Virus record (IMG/VR): IMGVR_UViG_3300044946_000030 | Location: 1 to 44,342 of that record | Length of the DNA: 44,342 bases | DNA from: a virus | Direction: 5' to 3' (one strand) | Shown here: in pieces, positions 39,017 through 44,342 of the stretch | How the letters are laid out: each line of letters opens with the position of its first letter | Position numbering within the stretch: the stretch's first letter is position 1 | Program-made: the position numbers and the translations under genes | The notes under the pieces: generated by a model | Databases searched by the model: none | What the model was told of the DNA's origin: nothing | What the model saw: the letters and a program-made list of their open reading frames with translations, nothing else

Positions 39017-39243
39017 TCTATCCTCCATAAACGATATTTTTTGTCCGCAATATTTCTTGAAGAAAGACGAATGCCGATCTTACGCGCTACGGCTTGATAA
39101 GCAGACGTGAGACTACGGGAATCAAGAACAAAAGAATCTCCTATTTCCAGTGTTTTCAGGAATTCCCTCACATTTTTTTGCGGGGCTTTCCCATAATAAA
39201 TAGGAATTCCCTTTTCTACTTTTGGTAAGTCCATTTTATTCAT
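39013..39243 (-). CDS. conserved phage protein with GIPIYYG..GDSFVL motif
   Basis: A 76-residue protein: VEKGIPIYYGKAPQKNVREF, LEIGDSFVLDSRS, SAYQAVARKIGIRLSSR and a terminal YRLWRID. This sequence order (KGIPIP.., ...GDSF.V, ..A...GI....R, ..R.WRI) is frequent in small phage early proteins of unknown function. ATG 39243 follows AAGGGCAACA. Confidence 0.65.
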   Translation of the reverse strand: MNKMDLPKVEKGIPIYYGKAPQKNVREFLKTLEIGDSFVLDSRSLTSAYQAVARKIGIRLSSRNIADKKYRLWRID

Positions 39244-39895
39244 TGTTGCCCTTCTCTGCCGCTCTCTTTTTACGCTCTATTTTGGGTTTCCATCCTGTAG
39301 GTCTTTTTGCGAGATATACTTTATCCTTACGAACCATAGGAAATATATTATCCGATAACTTGCCTGTTTTTCGCAAGATATAAACCTTCGATGCAATCTG
39401 CTTGTTTGTCGTGTCTGGAGGAATGTTATTATCAATCGGCATTGCCGTATCCGGTTTTAACTTACCTGCAAGGGCAATGATTCCTAATGAAAACGGAGAG
39501 GTTTCCATTTTGGAATCTATCTCACTAATCGGAATTGGTTGTTTCTCTAGCGATACTTGTAAGGTTTCCATGGCACTTATTATCTCCTTTTCGTCAACAT
39601 TATTTTTCACTCTACCTAAGTATATAAGAATCGTATCTATCGTGTTCAATTGCCAGAACATTGCTACTGCTGCTTCACCAACTGCAATACCTTCTAGGTG
39701 TCTTAGCTCTATCTTACGTTTAATAAGGAAGTCTGTCAAGGTCTGATATTTAATGTATGATTGTCTGTCTACTAAGTCTATTCTCACCCTCCTTTGATGG
39801 GAATTAATTTTATATCTCGTTATAACATTTGCATTGTCCTCTTGCTTTTGAGGAAAAATATTTTTGATGATTCGTCCTTTTGCTACGTTTCCCAC
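39236..39895 (-). CDS. hypothetical protein, 219 aa
   Basis: Start GTG 39895 with GGAGGG upstream. The N-terminus is basic (KGRIIKNIFPQK), followed by RRVRIDLVDRQSYIKYQTLT, a helical centre (LEGIAVGEAAVAMFWQLNTI) and a Lys/Arg-rich C-terminal tail. A nucleic-acid-binding function fits the charge, but no family is evident. It opens the leftward integrase gene group. Confidence 0.55.
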   Translation of the reverse strand: MGNVAKGRIIKNIFPQKQEDNANVITRYKINSHQRRVRIDLVDRQSYIKYQTLTDFLIKRKIELRHLEGIAVGEAAVAMFWQLNTIDTILIYLGRVKNNVDEKEIISAMETLQVSLEKQPIPISEIDSKMETSPFSLGIIALAGKLKPDTAMPIDNNIPPDTTNKQIASKVYILRKTGKLSDNIFPMVRKDKVYLAKRPTGWKPKIERKKRAAEKGNNE

Positions 39896-40284
39896 TTATT
39901 TCACCCTCCGATTTTCCCCTTGATCCGGGGGACCAAATTCAATCCCAAATCATTTGAGACATAGAATTGTTTTCCCGGTTTAAGAATTACTCAAACGCCT
40001 TTTTCTCTCTTCTGTCCGCCCGACAAGCTCCTGAGTTTCACCACTAGTAAGTAAATACTTACTTTAGATTCAAGGTGAAAGTTACAGTAAACTGTCAACT
40101 ATAAACTAGCTGAATTTGTAGGACAGTTTTGCCCCTATGTTCGAGCCCTATTCAGTTATCATGCGTTTAAACCCCCTCATTTGCCCATCTACAACCCTTT
40201 AAAATCGACGGGAAACCCGTCAAGGTTCGACGATTCCATATTCTACCATGCTAGACCTTACCCTTGAAAACGTCCTAGACCGTT
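39896..40284. promoter_or_regulatory. regulatory spacer with two operator-like palindromes
   Basis: A ~390-nt spacer with no credible gene. Perfect inverted repeats AGTAAGTA-AA-TACTTACT (40046-40063) and ACAGT-AA-ACTGT (40084-40095) share a central two-base AA spacing and lie 20 bp apart, as expected for dimeric repressor sites. A GC-rich hairpin GACGGG-AAA-CCCGTC lies at 40207-40221. The leftward operon begins here, so a promoter is expected, although no clear -10/-35 pair was found. Confidence 0.45.
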
Positions 40285-40410
40285 CTAATGGCCTTGCAAG
40301 CGATATTTAATCACCTGTAACCATAGTGTTATGCCATAAGACACAATAAACGATATCGCACATAATCCAGCTAGGATCAAATAAAATTTAATGGCACGTT
40401 TAATCCTCAT
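40285..40410 (-). CDS. 41-aa single-TM peptide
   Basis: A short frame from ATG 40410 with AAGGGG about seven bases upstream. The product reads MRIKRAIKFYLILAGLCAIS continuing to a hydrophobic stretch that ends near residue 30, then a basic tail: one membrane segment, N-terminus inside. It is isolated between the terminator at 40.5 kb and the operator-like region. Confidence 0.4.
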   Translation of the reverse strand: MRIKRAIKFYLILAGLCAISFIVSYGITLWLQVIKYRLQGH

Positions 40411-40471
40411 GCTATGCCCCTTAGCTTAGTCCAGAATCAATCAAAATCGGTTTACCATCCCTTATGCTCCT

Positions 40472-40518
40472 TCAAAATAAAAACCCTGCTATACTCAATT
40501 AAGAAGCATAGCAGGGTT
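40472..40518 (-). terminator. intrinsic terminator for leftward transcripts
   Basis: On the - strand an 11-bp perfect stem AACCCTGCTAT/ATAGCAGGGTT (40508-40518 with 40482-40492) with a 15-nt loop is followed directly by TTTTATTTT. This is a textbook rho-independent terminator ending the operon that begins with the genes to the right. Confidence 0.88.
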
Positions 40519-40546
40519 ATATGGGATAGTGTCAAACGTAAAACGT

Positions 40547-40831
40547 TTACCAGTCTAATCTCAAAACGTATTCCTTGCCCCTGCTCCCTTCTAGCCAATC
40601 ATTTCGCCGCCTGAATACAACCATCTCCCCTCTTTGCCGGATCTCTTCTAATGCTGTTACCTTTTTGTAGCATTGATGGCATAAGGGATTATCAGTATTA
40701 ACATAGCTACAATCGCCGTTAGTACAAGGAAATAATCCCTTGCATGACGGACAGTTGTGGGAATGGTTCCTTGGCCGCTTTTGCGCCGTGATAGGCGCGT
40801 TTTCTATTTCCTTCCAGGTATGACGGGACAT
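40547..40831 (-). CDS. small Cys/His-rich zinc protein, 94 aa
   Basis: ATG 40831 follows GGGGAGATCAACTG. The protein contains HSHNCPSCKGLFPCTNGDCS and LCHQCYKK, giving several CxxC knuckles for one or two zinc ions, flanked by basic segments. It is the last gene before the terminator. Probable nucleic-acid-binding accessory protein. Confidence 0.55.
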   Translation of the reverse strand: MSRHTWKEIENAPITAQKRPRNHSHNCPSCKGLFPCTNGDCSYVNTDNPLCHQCYKKVTALEEIRQRGEMVVFRRRNDWLEGSRGKEYVLRLDW

Positions 40832-40832
40832 A

Positions 40833-41447
40833 TCAGTTGATCTCCCCATCCTCAGTAAACTCATATTCATTAGTCCTAATTGATTCTGCTATTTGTTCAT
40901 CCTCATTCTGGTATTCAATATCATCAGCCACGCTTTTCATAAACGAATAAAAACAATCATCAATCAGTGTTTTAAAATCCATAGACAAATAATCCGGTTT
41001 TTTAATAAAATCGCGGATTGGACCTAACAGAATATCATCAGCAATATAGCCAGTAAACGGCGCGATAACTTCTTTAGTACAGTTTGAATATCGCTTTTTA
41101 TAATGATACTTACCATCAGCGTCATATGTTCCAGCCGTCGATTGATATTTCCCCTTTTCAATGAGATTCCAGAAATTATTTATCAACCATGTTCTAAGTC
41201 TTAATCCTGTCAATGATTCTAAGTTTTCATTCGTACAGTACCAATTAATATAAGATCGGTTTAAGTCTTCACCATAAGACCAGTCTTTTATTTTTATCGG
41301 TAAAGCATTTTCAAAACCTTTTAATGATTCCTGGCACTCTGAATACCAGGGATAGTCATTTCCCGATCTATACCATTCCCTAGCTTTTTCTTTTGCCTCG
41401 TCGCTTAATTCGTCGTATGAATAGACTTTCACTGTTATGGTTTTCAT
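40833..41447 (-). CDS. conserved phage protein with YSYDELSDEAKEKAREWYR start
   Basis: A 204-residue protein whose N-terminal segment KVYSYDELSDEAKEKAREWY is a common signature in phage and mobile-element proteins, followed by NDYPWYSECQESLKGFENAL and a helical C-terminal region. Its function is not established; in some annotations the family is listed as an antitoxin-like protein, which cannot be checked here. It overlaps the next gene upstream by four bases. Confidence 0.65.
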   Translation of the reverse strand: MKTITVKVYSYDELSDEAKEKAREWYRSGNDYPWYSECQESLKGFENALPIKIKDWSYGEDLNRSYINWYCTNENLESLTGLRLRTWLINNFWNLIEKGKYQSTAGTYDADGKYHYKKRYSNCTKEVIAPFTGYIADDILLGPIRDFIKKPDYLSMDFKTLIDDCFYSFMKSVADDIEYQNEDEQIAESIRTNEYEFTEDGEIN

Positions 41448-41698
41448 AGTCTAATATCCTTTTGATAATTCATTAATGCGTGTACGCCATCCATGTACCA
41501 TACATACCAGCATGACCCTTCTACTGCTAATTTCTTTTTGATTGATTCCCATTCTTCATTATCCCATAATTTCCGCAATAGATTTATAGCTTTTCGGTTT
41601 CCGTTTAATGCATGATCTATGATCCAATTTAATTCGTCCGATGCTCTCATTTCGGAATTGTTTTCTAGTCGCCATACGTCCGTTAATGGTTCGGTCAT
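41444..41698 (-). CDS. hypothetical protein, 84 aa
   Basis: An acidic, Trp-rich helical protein (LNWIIDHALNGNRKAINLLR; LWDNEEWESIKKKL). The ribosome binding site is weak (AAGGATAAAATAAA), as for several genes in this block. Overlaps the gene downstream by ATGA. No family recognised. Confidence 0.5.
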   Translation of the reverse strand: MTEPLTDVWRLENNSEMRASDELNWIIDHALNGNRKAINLLRKLWDNEEWESIKKKLAVEGSCWYVWYMDGVHALMNYQKDIRL

Positions 41699-41699
41699 T

Positions 41700-41956
41700 T
41701 TATTTTATCCTTTTGATTTCCCGATTGTAATATGCGGCACGTTCTTTGTTACCATCAATCATAAAATCGACACAATTAAAATATCGTCCGTTTATGGTAT
41801 ATCTAACACACGGCACCATGACGGCACCGACAATGCCAATAGATCCTTCTGGAATAGCAGGGACAACTATCATGCTGTTTGTTGCGTGATTAAATCGCCG
41901 GACATTATATGGCGATGCTGATACCAGGGTTTTTACTTTGTCATTGTAGTTTCCAT
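41700..41956 (-). pseudogene. small gene with an apparent one-base frame break near its start
   Basis: The long frame ends at 41700 and codes for VSASPYNVRRFNHATNSMIV, PEGSIGIVGAVMVPCVRYTI and NGRYFNCVDFMIDGNKERAA, a coherent small beta-rich protein. It has no start codon at its 5' end. An ATG at 41956 in the correct position begins MET and then hits TAA. Adding one A in the GGAAAC stretch would join them into 85 residues. Either the gene is broken, the base is missing, or translation starts at ATG 41873 giving 57 residues. Confidence 0.45.
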
Positions 41957-41958
41957 TT

Positions 41959-42219
41959 TTATAACCCCTCTAATATATTTCCCTCTTCATCAAAACGTCG
42001 ATAATATGAATTTTCTTTTTTAATAGCATCAATAGCTTCTTGACGGGTTTTGTATGGTCCCGATGGATCACTTTCTGGTAAACAACCGGGAAATGAAAAC
42101 CAATAATACCAGCCTTCACCGTATGGCTCATTATCATCCTTATTCCAAAAACAGGTGTCAGGTTGTTGTTCCTTTAATGGACTAAAAAATACTTCCATGT
42201 TATCGAATATATTTGCCAT
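41959..42219 (-). CDS. conserved phage protein with WYYWFSFPGCLPESD motif
   Basis: An 86-residue protein starting after AAGGAGAAATAAAGCC. The segment GEGWYYWFSFPGCLPESDPS followed by GPYKTRQEAIDAI is a frequent small-protein signature in phages and plasmids. The domain is probably a single alpha/beta unit. Biochemical function is unknown. Confidence 0.7.
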   Translation of the reverse strand: MANIFDNMEVFFSPLKEQQPDTCFWNKDDNEPYGEGWYYWFSFPGCLPESDPSGPYKTRQEAIDAIKKENSYYRRFDEEGNILEGL

Positions 42220-42223
42220 GGCT

Positions 42224-42838
42224 TTATTTCTCCTTAAGTATTGCGATTATTTTCTTTGCCGTTTCACCACTAACAGAATGAATATCTAAGGATACTTCGT
42301 TTCCATGTACGTCAATCGAACAAAAACCAGTTTCCATGTGTAGGCTGAATTTTCGATTTTCCGTTTCGTATTTATCCGCCGGAAAACCTTTTAATTCTTC
42401 TAATAGTTTGATCGAATTATTTTGATAATCGTTAGAGGATTTATTCAACTTTTGTACCTTGGCTAGACGGATTTTATATTCAGGCATTAATCTACGTTCT
42501 ATGTCTTTAGCTATTTGATCCGCTGTTTTTTCATGTGATACGTTGATGCTATCGCTTGCCTTTTCGTTGTAGTCATATGGTCTGATATATTCATTTTTCC
42601 AATTTCTAGGATAGTCACCGGAAATGCGGATTTTCCATTTCTCATACCCGGACGTAGAAACGTAGAGGCTCATATCGCCGTTTATATATTTTGATGATAT
42701 GCGCTCGAATGGTTTTTCATCGTTTGGTTTTCGCTTAAATCCTAAAATTGAAAATGCTTTATCTAGTTTTAGGTTTAACTCCCCCATAATTTTATTGTTC
42801 ACTTTTTGGCGTTCTGCTAACTCTTCCGTGTATCCCAT
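42224..42838 (-). CDS. hypothetical protein, 204 aa
   Basis: AAAGGAGATAACTAAA precedes ATG 42838. The protein has helical ends and a beta-rich middle (DMSLYVSTSGYEKWKIRISG) and a C-terminal segment FSLHMETGFCSIDVHGNEVS. No family recognised. Part of the accessory block. Confidence 0.55.
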   Translation of the reverse strand: MGYTEELAERQKVNNKIMGELNLKLDKAFSILGFKRKPNDEKPFERISSKYINGDMSLYVSTSGYEKWKIRISGDYPRNWKNEYIRPYDYNEKASDSINVSHEKTADQIAKDIERRLMPEYKIRLAKVQKLNKSSNDYQNNSIKLLEELKGFPADKYETENRKFSLHMETGFCSIDVHGNEVSLDIHSVSGETAKKIIAILKEK

Positions 42839-42839
42839 T

Positions 42840-42998
42840 TTAGTTATCTCCTTTTTTTGTTTTTGGTTTTTCCATAGCAGTAATAATATCTTGTTTTGTT
42901 AGATTGATAAATTTTATTTTCATACAGTAAAGGCATTTTTGAATTTTACCAGTTTTACCAATATCATGAAAAATATGTTCGTGCATTTTAGTATCCAT
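42840..42998 (-). CDS. 52-aa micro-protein with CLYC motif
   Basis: ATG 42998 lies inside the last codons of the upstream gene and the frame ends one base before the next start, whose ribosome binding site is its last codons. It reads MDTKMHEHIFHDIGKTGKIQ, then KCLYCMKIKFINLTKQDIIT and a basic tail. HEH..H and CLYC could bind zinc. Real translation is supported by the exact fit. Confidence 0.55.
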   Translation of the reverse strand: MDTKMHEHIFHDIGKTGKIQKCLYCMKIKFINLTKQDIITAMEKPKTKKGDN

Positions 42999-43239
42999 CG
43001 GTCTTTTCCGTCAGCATTAAATTAAATCTCTCTTCGCCGTCTTCCATGATATTGTAAACCTCAATTTGCAAGTTTGATCTAACGTTTCGCGCATATAGTA
43101 CACATTTTTTTAGCGACCGATATTCACCACTGGTTGAAAATGACCCGCCAAGTGTATTAACAACTGCCCATTTATAAACGGGATATTTTAAGTAGTTGTA
43201 CCGTCGAATAATTATTTTTTCACCTATTGCGTTTTCCAT
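42988..43239 (-). CDS. hypothetical protein, 83 aa
   Basis: Starts after GAGGTAAAATAAA. Sequence is beta-rich: AIGEKIIIRRYNYLKYPVYK, SLKKCVLYARNVRSNLQIEV. It resembles small phage accessory proteins but matches no remembered family. Overlaps the micro-gene downstream by 11 bases. Confidence 0.5.
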   Translation of the reverse strand: MENAIGEKIIIRRYNYLKYPVYKWAVVNTLGGSFSTSGEYRSLKKCVLYARNVRSNLQIEVYNIMEDGEERFNLMLTEKTDGY

Positions 43240-43240
43240 T

Positions 43241-43402
43241 TTATTTTACCTCGATTTTGTATTCCCAATCTTCCGCAAAAGGGAATAAGTCTTCTATAAT
43301 AAGATCCTCGATTCCTTGTCTAACCGTTTCCTGAGATTCTCCCGTCAATCCACTATCAGGATGGATGCTGATTTTTATGACAATGTTCCTGAATTTAATC
43401 AT
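43241..43402 (-). CDS. hypothetical protein, 53 aa
   Basis: ATG 43402 is chosen because GAGGG precedes it and it follows the lipoprotein stop at once; the longer frame upstream lies inside the lipoprotein gene. The product is beta-alpha (IKFRNIVIKISIHPDSGLTG) with an acidic C-terminal part. No family recognised. Confidence 0.5.
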   Translation of the reverse strand: MIKFRNIVIKISIHPDSGLTGESQETVRQGIEDLIIEDLFPFAEDWEYKIEVK

Positions 43403-43403
43403 A

Positions 43404-43577
43404 TCAATTCCCTCTAACAATCTTATAAGGCTCATGGTCCGCATAATTACTGCTAGGGACTATGCCCAAGGTTTTTTCTGTTTCGCCGTTTGTAGTGCTA
43501 GAACCGTTGACTATTTTATTTAGGCTGTGGCACGCCGTTAAGAATAGTAACGCTAATGCGATTATGTAAGGTTTCAT
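43404..43577 (-). CDS. 57-aa lipoprotein
   Basis: ATG 43577 has AAGGAGG upstream. The N-terminus MKPYIIALALLFLTAC is a lipoprotein signal with lipobox LTAC (Cys16), followed by a Ser/Thr/Asn-rich mature chain. It would be exported and membrane-anchored. In phages such small lipoproteins serve in superinfection exclusion or as outer spanins; here no inner spanin partner is adjacent. Confidence 0.6.
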   Translation of the reverse strand: MKPYIIALALLFLTACHSLNKIVNGSSTTNGETEKTLGIVPSSNYADHEPYKIVRGN

Positions 43578-43592
43578 TTTATGGTTTCCTCC

Positions 43593-43817
43593 TTAGTCAT
43601 TAGAATCATTAGAAATGTTCGGCCAATAAACAATATAATCTAAACCCATGTTGTCTATCTTTGCGCCTTGAATACCAACTGTTGCAATAATATCCTCCGG
43701 GCTCTCGCCAATCACGGCAAGGCAAGTTTTACCGTACATACCTCTGCCAGAATAGTTTAGTCTAACTCGCCAATCGTTTCGCTCAGCTATGGTTTTTATT
43801 TTTATTTGTTTGGTCAT
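43593..43817 (-). CDS. hypothetical protein, 74 aa
   Basis: AGGAGGACACA precedes ATG 43817. Sequence KIKTIAERNDWRVRLNYSGR followed by MYGKTCLAVIGESPEDIIAT suggests a small alpha/beta domain. Family unknown. Confidence 0.5.
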   Translation of the reverse strand: MTKQIKIKTIAERNDWRVRLNYSGRGMYGKTCLAVIGESPEDIIATVGIQGAKIDNMGLDYIVYWPNISNDSND

Positions 43818-43826
43818 TGTGTCCTC

Positions 43827-44342
43827 CTATCCCTTGTAATCTATTGCTTCCTGTTTTGTTATAAAAAAGTGAATACCGTTAGAACATTCGACGAATGGCG
43901 ATGGATCATAGCTATCAGGCTTGATAAATTTTCCTACGGTATAAATCGCTTTATCGGAATGGATACCAATACCAGATTTAACCTTTTTGCCTTTATCGTT
44001 TTCGATTGACAGTACCCTTGCGTATTCTGCCCGACACTTGCGCGATGAATACGCATTGACCCGTTTCGCTTTTTGTGGGATTTTGAGTGTAGCGATTAAG
44101 TTATCTTTGAGTTTTTTGTATCCGATGATATCTCCCTCTGATACAATCACCAGTGGGGAATGGTCAAAGTTTTTTGCTTTTGACAAATTGCTACGGGACA
44201 AATTGCTATAGGACAAATTGCTACGGGACAAATTGCTACGGGACAAATTGCTACGGGACAAATTGCTACCGGACAAATTGCTACGGGACAAATTGCTACC
44301 GGACAAATTGCTATAGGACAAATTGCTATAGGACAAATTGCT
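43827..44342 (-). CDS. pentapeptide-repeat protein with DUF5758-like tail, 5' end outside window
   Basis: The frame is open to the right edge, so the N-terminus is missing. At least ten NLSRS/NLSYS/NLSGS pentapeptides in a row form the visible start, predicted to fold as a right-handed four-sided beta-helix. The C-terminal ~115 residues include SEGDIIGYKKLKDNLIATLK, SSRKCRAEYARVLSI and FVECSNGIHFFITKQEAIDY, a tail found in phage and bacterial pentapeptide proteins (DUF5758-like). Some pentapeptide proteins mimic DNA and act on gyrase, but no such role can be shown here. Confidence 0.75.
   Translation of the reverse strand, partial: SNLSYSNLSYSNLSGSNLSRSNLSGSNLSRSNLSRSNLSRSNLSYSNLSRSNLSKAKNFDHSPLVIVSEGDIIGYKKLKDNLIATLKIPQKAKRVNAYSSRKCRAEYARVLSIENDKGKKVKSGIGIHSDKAIYTVGKFIKPDSYDPSPFVECSNGIHFFITKQEAIDYKG
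44182..44342 (-). repeat. 15-bp tandem repeats coding for pentapeptides
   Basis: About eleven nearly identical 15-bp units of GACAAATTGCTACGG type run to the window end. Variation is limited to ctacgg, ctatag and ctaccg, so DNA identity is far above what the protein motif requires, showing recent expansion by slippage or recombination. Confidence 0.9.

Noticed and set aside
40207-40221. GACGGG-AAA-CCCGTC hairpin as terminator
   Set aside because: The stem is short and only ATTTT follows on the - strand; too weak to call.

Overview
The window reads as part of a tailed, short-tailed (podovirus-like) bacteriophage or prophage genome. The evidence is an N4-gp56-type major capsid protein, a head-tail adaptor-like protein, a giant tail protein, three Ala/Gln-rich proteins of internal-virion type, no tail-tube, sheath or tape-measure gene, and a phage replication set. 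Base composition is moderately AT-rich and nearly every gene has a strong GGAG-type ribosome binding site. Sec signal peptides, two small lipoproteins with a lipobox and an M15 endolysin suggest a host with a Gram-negative-type envelope. The host cannot be named from the sequence. Both ends of the window are cut inside genes; terminase and portal are not present.

Layout. Positions 1-20068 are on the + strand and form the virion and lysis arm: a scaffold-like gene cut by the left edge; the major capsid gene split by a 600-nt group I intron that carries a LAGLIDADG endonuclease; four small proteins that share a short C-terminal motif with the scaffold-like one; adaptor; a fibre and surface cassette of four consecutive genes with Sec signal peptides (5729-10784); a coiled-coil/TM holin-like protein and an M15 peptidase; a papain-like hydrolase candidate; an 1182-aa tail protein; three internal virion proteins; and KTSC and capsid-associated small proteins. 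Positions 20057-44342 are on the - strand and are the early/replication arm, converging on the first arm at 20.06 kb.

Read in the direction of transcription (right to left), the - strand starts with a block of small accessory genes (44.3-40.5 kb, beginning with a pentapeptide-repeat protein) closed by a clear intrinsic terminator at 40.5 kb. Then come a tyrosine integrase, a spacer with five TGTCACGCTA iterons, a sigma-region-4-like protein, an OB-fold-like protein, a ~390-nt gene-free stretch with a tRNA-shaped element, a PD-(D/E)XK nuclease, a primase-polymerase/helicase fusion, a deoxyribosyltransferase-like protein, a dNTP diphosphohydrolase-like protein, a family A DNA polymerase, an HNH nuclease, an RNA ligase, a DnaQ-like exonuclease with a zinc ribbon, two tandem zinc micro-proteins, a polynucleotide kinase-phosphatase and a DNA methyltransferase. 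Genes overlap by 1-4 bases so regularly that the arm behaves as one or a few long operons.

How they work together: primase-polymerase/helicase, OB-fold protein, polymerase A and the nucleases replicate the genome. The nucleotide enzymes adjust the dNTP pool. The kinase-phosphatase and ligase form a plausible RNA (tRNA) repair pair against host anticodon nucleases. The sigma-like protein could redirect host transcription to the late arm. The integrase implies a temperate option, although no repressor is recognisable. Several genes of 30-59 codons were found by reading the spaces between longer frames, and they fit exactly into ATGA/TAATG-type overlaps. The most unusual items are the intron in the capsid gene, the signal-peptide fibre cassette, the tRNA-like element, the iteron pairs and the zinc micro-protein pair inside the RNA-repair operon.
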